From Chromera velia (lineage: Eukaryota > Sar > Chromeraceae): a DNA stretch of 31,738 nt. Shown here piece after piece: positions 10,890-17,776 of this stretch (positions are counted from its first letter, which is position 1; each line of letters starts with the position of its first letter). The notes beneath the pieces are model-generated. The model saw nothing but the letters and a program-made list of their open reading frames with translations, made no database searches and was not told the origin of the DNA. The stretch covers positions 36,845 to 68,582 of the forward strand of contig JAHBMJ010005721.1 in the NCBI GenBank assembly GCA_018398765.1, given 5' to 3'. Made by a program: the position numbers and the translations under genes.

Positions 10890-12650
10890 GAGAGAGAGGG
10901 AGAGAGGGAGGGAGCGACAAAATCAACAAGGCAGGGGAGACCCACCAAAAGGGAGACCCACCAAAAGCGTCCGGCAGAATATCGCATAGTAGGAAAAGAA
11001 AAAAGAACAAAAAGAAGAAGAGAAAGAAGACGAACGAGAGGAGGAGGCGCTTTGAGGAGAGGGGGGGATGAGAGGACTGAGGATGGATGGAGAAAAGAAA
11101 GAAAAATGGAAGGAAGGTACAGCGGGAAGGGAAGGGAATGGAAGGTGCAAGACGCTACAAGCGGTATCCTCCCTTCCGACTTCCCCCTCACCTCCTCTTT
11201 TCTGTTGATTCTTCGAGAGATCGTCAGGTCTTTCACTCAGCTCGGCCTTGGCTCTGTCCACCAGAGCCTCTCGTACTCTGTCCTCGATCAGGCCTGAAAG
11301 AGTGCGGAAGTGCATGAGGGAGTGCGTTAGAAAGATTGTTCAAAGAAACGCGTGTAGGAAGATTGTTCAAAGAAACGCGTGTAGGAAGATTGTTCAAAGA
11401 AACGCGTGTAGGAAAATTGTTCAAAGAAACGCGTGTAGGAAGATTGTTCAAAGAAACGCGTGTAGGAAGATTGTTCAAAGAAACGCGTGTAGGAAGATTG
11501 TTCAAAGAAGGAAACGCGTGTAGGCACTTTGGAGAGAGGGCGGCGGACGTTGACTCAGAGAGTTAAAGAATGCTTAAGGATAAAAACTACGAGGAGCACG
11601 AAAAACGAGGACCAAGAGGGAGAGCCATGCCGAGAAGAGCTTGGGAGTCAGACAAGATGAGGCCCCTCAACCTGATCACCTCGTGCGTGCGTCGGACTGC
11701 TGGCAGAGCACGGCTTCCCTTGTCACTGGAGATTAAGTGGGCATTCATCCTTTCTCTTCCTGTTCAGGACTCAGGTGCACAAGCTGGTGAAGAAAATGGC
11801 TTCTTACCTACCTGCCTGCCTCCCTGCCTGTCTGCTTGCCTGCTTGACCGACTGGCTGACCTGTATGAAAGAGGCGAGAATCCCTACTCACAACCTGCAT
11901 ACATAAACAATTACATACATGCGTACATAGAGAAAAAAAGGGAGGGAGGAAGGAAGGAAGGAAGGAAGGAAGGAAGAGAACGAGGCGGCGGGGCGTGAGA
12001 GACCATCACGTCAGTCAATCTGGCAGCATTTGCTTGCCTCTTCTTTATACAAGTTGAGGGGGAGGACGCGGTATCTTTTCGTGTCACCCTTTCTCTCTCA
12101 CCTTCCCTCCCAAACAAGAGAAGAAAGGGCCCACCTTGATTTTGGGAAGGGGCCTGTGAATCCCAAGAGGAATGTACTGGAACCTGTGCGGGAAGGGAGG
12201 GGTAGGGGCATACAAAAAGAATTGTGTATGAAAATAAATGCATGTACTGGAACCTGTGCGGGAAGGGAGGGGGACGAACATGGTCAGGGCAGAGGGCCAC
12301 GTGGAGGTGCAAAGCAAGAGTAAAGAGGGTGGAGGAAAGGAGAGAGAGGGAGGGGACACAGGTGAGTGTGCATTAGGGCAACTGGCTCTCCTTTCTGGTC
12401 ATGTTGGGCGCAAAGGAGGACAGAAAAGCAATCTGTCATTCCTCCGAGAGATCAGAGCAAGCAAGTCGAAAACAACATCAAAGCCAGGGAACACATGAAA
12501 GGCAGGCAAGGAAAGGGAAGGAAAGGAGACAGAGCGCTGACCAAGGTAACTCCCTCGCGACTTTACGGAGTTTTTGCTCATCTCTGCAACAGTCACAGCC
12601 ATCTTGAAGATGAGGGAAGAAGGAGAAGAAAGCCTGCACCTCGTCTTTTG

Positions 12651-12687
<37 letters not shown>

Positions 12688-13370
12688 TCAGTCAGTCAGT
12701 CAGTCAACGAGTCAGTCAAACAGTCAGTGAGTCGGAGGAGAGACGGAGAGCAGCACAGAGACGAAAGACGGAAGGACGGAGGAACAGGCGGATGCACAAA
12801 ATGGTCTGGGAGGAAGTGACTGCGTGGAGGGAAGGAAAAGAAAAACCATACCATCAGGCGACATGGGGGGATTTCTGTGTGGGAAAACACGGAGACGACA
12901 TGCAACCTCCTCGTGCATGCTCCGAGATATGCCGCCGAGAAAAAAGGGAGCGAAATGAATGCGACCGACGCACCCTGCCCAGAAAGAGCCGTCCCCCAAG
13001 CGAATACGAACTTGTTCTGCGATTCTACTGCATAGAGGAAAGGACAGGGTGAGGCAATACAGGATCGAAAACAAGCGCTTATCCGCCAAGCAGTCTGAGG
13101 AGACGGCACACAAATCAGTCGAAAGGAGACGGACCTTCGGAGGACCACCTGCCATAGCGTCTCCTCACTTGCCTCCACATCGAGACTCCCAGGTCCCGTC
13201 TCTGAGGCTTTGCATATCTGTAGTGCCTCCAGCTCCCTCTGCAGCATTCTCTCCAGTCCAGGTGACACGAGTAACTGAAGTCTCAGGAGACGGTCCGGGG
13301 TCTGAAGAAGCTGGGCCCTGTCGCCCTGAGATGCCAGGGTCTTCGCAAGTCGAGTCACGGCACTCGCCAT
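6218..13370 (-). CDS. THUMP-domain UPF0020-family RNA methyltransferase (17 exons, 470 aa)
   Basis: SAM-dependent RNA (guanine-N2)-methyltransferase of the RlmL/Trm14/THUMPD type. Exons (minus strand): 13370-13135, 13027-12974, 12583-12542, 12183-12135, 11894-11861, 11293-11192, 10784-10734, 9896-9845, 9345-9280, 9009-8942, 8735-8692, 8261-8206, 7816-7753, 7477-7390, 7191-7067, 6771-6594, 6321-6218. All have GT-AG borders; phases agree throughout and total 1413 nt. Residues 33-50 (LLVSPGLERMLQRELEAL) match the conserved N-terminus. Residues 112-165 carry SRLFHTG and IEDRVREALVD of the THUMP region. NISINASG (183-190) and ATPLRENLAAAVLL precede motif I, DPFCGTG (234-240). GSDID (297-301) is the acidic SAM loop. 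NVPYG (390-394) is the N-P-P-Y catalytic motif with Val for the first Pro. A Glu-rich run (about 337-354) is inserted before it. Target RNA cannot be told; no plastid presequence is seen. The weakest border is the exon-12 donor. Confidence 0.9.
6982..7033. repeat. (AC)n(GA)n compound microsatellite
   Basis: AC run followed by GACA and then a GA run, inside methyltransferase intron 15. Confidence 0.95.
7353..7387. repeat. (CACT)n microsatellite
   Basis: Tandem CACT units directly beside the donor of methyltransferase exon 14 (donor GT at 7389-7388, minus strand). Confidence 0.92.
8432..8518. repeat. (AATG)n(AAAG)n(AG)n compound microsatellite
   Basis: Three successive purine-rich tandem tracts in methyltransferase intron 11, each apparently grown from the edge of the previous one. 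Confidence 0.95.
8582..8691. repeat. (GA)n tracts and (GACC)n run abutting a splice donor
   Basis: Interrupted GA runs end in (GACC)n. Read on the minus strand, the latter is GTCGGTCGGTCGG and starts exactly at the donor of methyltransferase exon 11 (GT at 8691-8690). Confidence 0.92.
9925..10371. repeat. (CA)n satellite with 56-bp higher-order period, containing an assembly gap
   Basis: CA/CATA repeat in methyltransferase intron 7. A rare ATGCAC variant recurs at 9995, 10051, 10107 and 10163 (position of the G), exactly 56 bp apart, so whole 56-bp blocks have been tandemly duplicated. The gap of 121 N (10211-10331) sits inside it. Confidence 0.95.
10211..10331. other. Assembly gap (121 N)
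   Basis: Run of N inside the CA satellite; the true length is unknown because the repeat could not be assembled through. It lies in an intron, so the methyltransferase reading frame is not affected. Confidence 0.99.
10811..10898. repeat. (CA)n-(CG)n-(CA)n alternating purine-pyrimidine tract
   Basis: CA run, then a pure CG run (about 10848-10864), then CA and GA runs, inside methyltransferase intron 6 just upstream of exon 7. Long alternating purine-pyrimidine sequence with a CG core is the classic Z-DNA-forming composition. Confidence 0.92.
11332..11524. repeat. 27-bp minisatellite, seven copies
   Basis: Unit GATTGTTCAAAGAAACGCGT followed by GTAGGAA. Copies start at 11334, 11361, 11388, 11415, 11442, 11469 and 11496. 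Copy 4 has one G-to-A change and copy 7 a 4-bp insertion. It lies in methyltransferase intron 5, ending about 40 nt upstream of the exon 6 acceptor. Because 27 is a multiple of three it is open in several frames, but it is intronic. Confidence 0.95.
11939..11977. repeat. (GGAA)n microsatellite
   Basis: Tandem GGAA/GGGA units in methyltransferase intron 4. Confidence 0.93.
12172..12272. repeat. 31-bp direct repeat duplicating a splice acceptor
   Basis: The same 31 bp (beginning ATGTACTGGAACCTGTGCGG) occurs at 12172-12202 and 12242-12272. On the minus strand it contains the pyrimidine tract, the CAG acceptor and the first codons of methyltransferase exon 4, so the intron carries a decoy acceptor 70 nt upstream of the real one. 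Confidence 0.93.
12651..12728. repeat. (CCAG)n(TCAG)n compound microsatellite
   Basis: CCAG units change to TCAG units and then degenerate, within methyltransferase intron 2. Confidence 0.93.
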
Positions 13371-13926
13371 CGCACATCTCTGTTCATAAAGCTGAAAAGT
13401 GTTTGCGCCTGTTCGGGCGGAATGTGCAGAAGGGGACTGGTTCAGGGCATGGGATCAAACGGCCTCAATTCGCAGGCCGTCTCCTCTATAGAGCTTGATC
13501 TGCATGAACTCGAACCTTATTAATCCCCTCAAGGTCGCGGCGTGTTCAATCTTTGTATATTAATATTGCGCGCGTTCTTCGCGCGCGCCATATGCGCGCG
13601 CCATGCAACTCTCTTTCAATTAATTAATTTTTTTGATCGAATTGATTCTTTTGATACCGATACTGACTAACAGCTGGATCGATATAAAGAGGGCTTTGCT
13701 CAAGCTCTTGACTCAGCTGGATTCATCAGTCGGCAGGGTCACGGCCAGGGTGCACACACTTGACGAAAGAACATATATATGATATATGTAAAGTAGAGAC
13801 GATCGAGTTCATCGGAAAAACTCGCCCGGCAAATTTCAGGAATCGTGTAAGGAAAACTTCCAATTCTTTTGGGTGGAGAGCGTGTGCGTCTGTAATCGGT
13901 TGACCGGACACTCACTGGGCCTTGAC
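13371..13926. promoter_or_regulatory. Divergent intergenic region between the methyltransferase and the small secreted-protein gene
   Basis: This 556-bp spacer separates two divergently oriented starts, so both promoters probably lie in it. It contains the CG-rich hairpin at 13568-13604 and a TATAAAG at 13683-13689, about 240 bp before the plus-strand ATG. Promoter assignment is inference from position. Confidence 0.4.
13568..13604. repeat. CG-only hairpin and repeated GCGCGCGCCAT
   Basis: GCGCGCG (13568-13574), loop TTCTT, CGCGCGC (13580-13586) form a perfect 7-bp stem. GCGCGCGCCAT then occurs twice as a direct repeat (13581-13591 and 13594-13604). The surrounding DNA is AT-rich, so the block stands out. 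Confidence 0.85.
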
Positions 13927-14343
13927 ATGCAGACAGCTTTGCCCATTTTGGTCGTCACACTCTCTGTGACCTTCTTGCTGCTTGCAAGGTCACCGACGGT
14001 TGATGCGACTCTCATCAAAGATCGAACGAAAGCCACTGGCAGCTACGAGGGCCCGATTTACGCCCCAAACCTCGTAGCCCAGCAACGTGTAGAAGGCGAC
14101 CCTCAGAGGAAACGCGATATCGTTAAAAGTAAATTGAGAAATATTGGAAGGACTCTTCACATTGTGAGAGCAATGGGGCACAAAGGAGAACCCACCGTAG
14201 TCACTGCGTCCGACCCGGTCACGACCCCTGAAACAGTTACTCCCCCGTTGCCTGCCACATGCTCTGAAGAAGAAATACTTAGAGAGGACCTGCCCGATTA
14301 TTTCAGGCTTCCTGAGGCGTACCGAAATGGGCTTGGTGACTAG
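13927..14343 (+). CDS. Small predicted secreted protein, unknown function
   Basis: Single open frame of 138 codons from the ATG at 13927; an in-frame ATG at 13873 would add 18 Cys-rich residues and hide the signal peptide. Residues 1-24 (MQTALPILVVTLSVTFLLLA) look like a signal peptide, with likely cleavage around the following PTVDA. The mature part is basic and polar (VEGDPQRKRDIVKSKLRNIG), then has a Thr/Pro-rich stretch (TTPETVTPPLPAT) and ends LPEAYRNGLGD. There are no transmembrane segments after the signal and a single Cys. I recognise no family. The downstream (CTGT)n region has no obvious further exon, but a spliced continuation at the GT inside the last codons cannot be excluded. 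Confidence 0.5.
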   Translation: MQTALPILVVTLSVTFLLLARSPTVDATLIKDRTKATGSYEGPIYAPNLVAQQRVEGDPQRKRDIVKSKLRNIGRTLHIVRAMGHKGEPTVVTASDPVTTPETVTPPLPATCSEEEILREDLPDYFRLPEAYRNGLGD

Positions 14344-14473
14344 GGTCACCCATGTTTACGGACAGAGTTATCCCAGGTTTGTCACTCTGTCTGCTGTCAG
14401 CTTGGTGCTTCAAGGGTTGCGTAAGTTAGTGGGCCAACGAATGAGTGCGTGCGTATTTGACTGTCTGCTTGCC

Positions 14474-14477
<4 letters not shown>

Positions 14478-14524
<47 letters not shown>

Positions 14525-14585
14525 GTCTATCTGTCTATCTGTCTATCTGTCTATCTGTCTGTCTACCTGTCTGTCTACCTGTCTG
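14478..14585. repeat. (CTGT)n / (CTAT) tetranucleotide tract
   Basis: About 100 bp of CTGT units with interspersed CTAT and CTAC variants, downstream of the small secreted-protein gene. Confidence 0.95.
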
Positions 14586-15483
14586 GTGTGTCTGATTCGA
14601 AAAAGGACAAGGAGTCAACAGAAGAAAGGAAAGGAAGAGAAAGAAAGAAGATATAGTCTGCTGGCTGTCTGTTTGAGGGAAAGAAAACAAACCATGTAGT
14701 CTGTCTGTCTCTCTGTCTGTCGGCCTTTCGCTCGGGATGTCTGGTGGTATGTCTGTTCGACTATATGTGTGAGAACCTCCCTCTTTCTGCGTACTCATGT
14801 AGTGCTGTCTGCACATTGACTTGTGTGAATGTGCGTTTTGCGTGTGTTTTGGTTGGAGAAATGATCGAAAAGCGAAAAGCGTACTGTATCCAGACGGAAG
14901 CAGATAAGTGTGCATGCGCGTTGCGGAAAGACTTCGACTCTCTTTGAGAAGTAAAAACTTACGCCCCGCTTGGTTGCAACTACACAAAGAGACAGGGACA
15001 AGGAAAGCAAGACAGACTTCGACTCTGAGAAGTCAACATTAACGAAGCAAATCCGTTAAGAAGAAGGCTACTGAAGAGGTGGGCAGAACCTCTGGTCAAA
15101 AGCCGTTCCACTAGACAAATGACCGACAGAGGGCCGGAGAGAGGTAAAAACTCTAAGAAATGCATGATAAGAACAAAATTAGAGAGGGGAGAACAGAATT
15201 GCCATGCCAACGAGAAGAGACGAGACACAACAAACACAAGGAATGCAAGAAAGGCAACTAAGACGAGACGCTTTCTTGCATAACTGATCTGAAAAACTGA
15301 TTTGCTTCTGCATGGTTTACCAGGATTGGAATAGAAGAGCAAAAAACAGATGAATGTAATCAAACCAAAGAAGAATGCATCAGTCTATGCATAACAACAT
15401 TCAAAAAGATCTCTCACAGGTACGTATCATCAGGTGTCATGCTTGACCGACGACCAGTAGTCGATGGATCATTTTCGTATGTG
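14586..15483. other. No gene recognised
   Basis: Moderately purine-rich sequence with a short GTCT run near 14700-14722. The open frames are short and lack recognisable motifs. Confidence 0.55.
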
Positions 15484-15690
15484 TATCAGATTCTTTTGTC
15501 TTTCCTTTTTCCTTTACTTCCTTCCTTCTTTCCTTCCTTCCTTCTTTCCTTCCTTCCTTCTTTCCCTCCGGGGCCGTCCTTCCTTCCCTCCTTCCGTTCT
15601 CCCTTCTCTTTCCTTTCTTCTTTCCTTTTCACATTCTGTCCGTCTTTTTTCCTTTCTATTCCTTTCATTTTTTCCTTCCTGACAATTTTT
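15484..15690. repeat. Homopyrimidine (CCTT/CTTT)n tract
   Basis: About 200 bp almost entirely of C and T, built from CCTT and CTTT units; the frames through it are low-complexity Ser/Phe/Leu. Such tracts can form triplex DNA. Confidence 0.93.
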
Positions 15691-15779
15691 GCCTTCATTT
15701 TAAATTGCATATCCAGCATTATCCGGCCTTTTGCCAGTTATTTTTTAACCTAACCCTAGAAGTAATTGAAAGCCACGCC

Positions 15780-15975
15780 TATAGACCAGCCTTGAATTGA
15801 ATTGAGGCACTTAAAACCGGTGAGCCACCACTTAGGCTCTGGCCAACCATGGGGCATGACATGCAATAGTGGTTTGTTAACCTGGCGCATTGACCCTTTC
15901 GGGTCACTCACGGCCTAGCTAGCCCAAGTATCCTCCAGCCCTAGGCTCCGGGCCCCTGGCCAAGGGCCCATGCAC
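15780..15975. other. GC-rich structured patch inside an AT-rich island
   Basis: Contains a perfect hairpin GACCC-TTTC-GGGTC (15892-15905), a GGGCCC...GGGCCC pair (15950-15955 and 15964-15969) and several CTAG motifs, unlike the AT-rich DNA beside it. There is no open frame. It could be a SINE-like or other non-coding element remnant; I do not recognise it. Confidence 0.35.
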
Positions 15976-16451
15976 CCTTAAATTCTTAAAACTTAATTAA
16001 AACCTATATAAAAAAAAATTAATTTACTGTTAGTTCTGCTGCGCATGTGTTTAGACCTAGGTTTACACTAAACCTTACACCATGCATAAATAAATAAAAA
16101 ATATATATCAATCAATCAATCACTAGGCATGGTTTATATATAAATACATACATTAAATTCTGTCCATCAAGAATGTATGTATATATGTATGTAATGTATG
16201 TAAACTAATATTGTAAAAGTCATTTTCAAAATGAAATTCCTGACAAAGCCTGAAACAATGCCACTTAAATTTCTAGTCAAATTCTAGGTTAACTTTATAT
16301 ACTAGTTTGTATAGTGAGTTTAGTAGTTGGTCTGTTACTATATACTAGTGACAAAGCTGGTGCATGATAAACTAGGTGATAAACAAGGAGGAAACTACAA
16401 CATTTCATACAAAAAGCTGCCAAAAAAACTTTAAGTAGGACAGCTGTGATT

Positions 16452-16703
16452 TCAAAGAACTTGCAAGCCCGTTCTGGCTTCAATGAGCTCTATTTTCTGC
16501 TTTGCTAACAGAATGTATCTTGCTAAGTCAGACATTGCGTCTTCTGGAGCTTCTATGTAGGAGGCAACATTCTCTATTAGAAATTGCTTAGACCAGTCTT
16601 TTTTCTGATGTACAGCAAACAAAACGGACACTGCATCGATGGATTCGGTTTTCTGTACACAATGAAGAACCTCCAACTTCATCGATCTGTTCTTAGGCTC
16701 CAA
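16452..16703 (-). CDS. Possible 3' exon of the element-borne gene
   Basis: Open frame rich in ordinary protein composition: KTESIDAVSVLFAVHQKKDW, then SKQFLIENVASYIEAPEDAM, then SDLARYILLAKQKIELIEAR, ending GLQVL and a stop. It predicts amphipathic helices. A good acceptor (TTGTGTACAG, exon from 16652) lies at its 5' side. Joined to the donor at 16845 of the acidic frame, the phases disagree by one, so either another splice is used or the copy carries a frameshift. No family recognised. Confidence 0.4.
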   Translation of the reverse strand: MEPKNRSMKLEVLHCVQKTESIDAVSVLFAVHQKKDWSKQFLIENVASYIEAPEDAMSDLARYILLAKQKIELIEARTGLQVL

Positions 16704-16748
16704 AAAAACTCCTTTTGATAGTCGAGAAAAACTCCTTTTGATAGTCGG
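16694..16748. repeat. 24-bp tandem duplication
   Basis: AACTCCTTTTGATAGTCG and neighbouring bases occur twice in tandem, once ending at about 16723 and once at about 16747, between the two minus-strand open frames of the CTAGG element. Confidence 0.8.
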
Positions 16749-16816
16749 GTGTCACTTGCCGACTTTACAACGTCAATAATTCCTAATTCTAGGACCTTTG
16801 TCACTCCTCTCTCCTC

Positions 16817-17428
16817 CTATTGTCGTTTTCTCCCCTTTTTCTTACCTTCTGCGTCAACAGCCGCAGCTGCAGCTATAGCAGAGGAAGCAGTGGGCTGAGC
16901 ACTTACTAGTGGCTGCATATCATCTCTCTCTATCTTCATCCATACAATGGTCTTCTCCATCAAAATAGGAGCCTCATAGTCAGTCTCACTAGGCCTCCCC
17001 ACTCTGACTCTATCTGCTCGCGTTGCCTTGGCTAGCTGAAAATTTTCATAAGCAACGCCAGTCAAGTCTGAGTCTCTCTGCCGTTTCTGTTCTGCATTCA
17101 AGACGAGACTAATCGCTTCGAGCTCTCCCTCCCGGTTAAGCACCACCAGCCGTCCGAACTGGTCTTTTCCCCCTTCTTCTTCTGCGTTGACTTCGATTGG
17201 CACAGGGAAATCCTCTTCCTCTTTCTCACCTTCATCGTCTATCACCATCCATGGCTCCCAGTCTTCATCCAACTCTGAATCTAACTCTTCATCCCCCTCA
17301 TCCCCTTGTCCTTCCTCTCCGTCTGCCCCTCCCTCTTCCTCTCCCTCATCTCCTCGTTCTTCCTCTCCACTTTCCTCTCCTTCTTCCCGTGCGTCTTTGT
17401 CCTCTTCTCCCTCTTCCCCCGGTTTCAT
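16817..17428 (-). CDS. Acidic protein encoded inside the CTAGG element
   Basis: A 203-codon open frame from the only in-frame ATG; the frame stays open upstream to 17478, where a CTAAG acceptor could begin the exon. The first 80 residues are almost all Glu, Gly and Asp (EEGEE repeats, then DEELDSELDEDWEPWMVIDD). Residues 80-190 look like a folded domain: FGRLVVLNREGELEAISLVL, AEQKRQRDSDLTGVAYENFQ, SETDYEAPILMEKTIVWMKI. It ends in an Ala-rich stretch and GKKKGRKRQ. A strong donor, GAAG/GTAAGAAA at 16845, lies just before the stop, so the basic tail may be intron. No transposase family recognised; the acidic stretch suggests a nucleic-acid- or histone-binding role, but that is only a guess. Confidence 0.45.
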   Translation of the reverse strand: MKPGEEGEEDKDAREEGEESGEEERGDEGEEEGGADGEEGQGDEGDEELDSELDEDWEPWMVIDDEGEKEEEDFPVPIEVNAEEEGGKDQFGRLVVLNREGELEAISLVLNAEQKRQRDSDLTGVAYENFQLAKATRADRVRVGRPSETDYEAPILMEKTIVWMKIERDDMQPLVSAQPTASSAIAAAAAVDAEGKKKGRKRQ

Positions 17429-17776
17429 TTCTGCATTTTCTTCTTCGTTCTCTCTTTTCTCTTGCTCATCAATTTCTTAGATGACGGACCGGAGCTTTTC
17501 AAGGGGGATAGAGGCTGAGATAGAGGTAGATAGAGGGCCCTTGAGAATTGACAAGTCGACTGCCAATAGAATTTTACATACAAAGTATATAATTTATATT
17601 AGTATGTATGTGTTACTAGATATTTTATTAGAACTAATTTAATAATGAGTTGATTACTCTACTATTTTTTTAAAATGATGTTTATATACATTGTATATAC
17701 ATTATATTCTCTAAGTCCAGAATGTATATAAGAATGTATGTATGTATAAACCATGCCTAGATCAATCAATCAATCA

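Larger units (their letters stand above)
16107..17776. mobile_element. CTAGG-ended DNA element of 1.64 kb with gene, flanked by (ATCA)4
   Basis: The element proper is 16123-17760. It begins CTAGGCATGGTTTATA and ends with the exact reverse complement TATAAACCATGCCTAG (17745-17760), and the inverted similarity continues imperfectly inward for about 50 bp (ATACATACATT, then ATTCTG). Both sides are flanked by the identical 16-bp direct repeat (ATCA)4, at 16107-16122 and 17761-17776, consistent with a target duplication or insertion into an ATCA microsatellite. It carries minus-strand coding sequence. No transposase motif is visible, so the superfamily is open; the CTAGG ends resemble those of the MITE at 4861. 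Confidence 0.65.

Noticed and set aside
11233-11523. Repetitive proteins from the 27-bp minisatellite (KIVQRNACR or NNLPTRVSL units)
   Set aside because: The unit length is a multiple of three, so several frames stay open automatically; the array is intronic.
13495-13530. tRNA T-arm-like GGTTCGAGTTC on the minus strand
   Set aside because: The flanking bases do not pair as a T-stem, and no D-arm, anticodon arm or acceptor stem is found.
15747-15760. Telomere-like CCTAACCCTA
   Set aside because: Only about one and a half units; no array.
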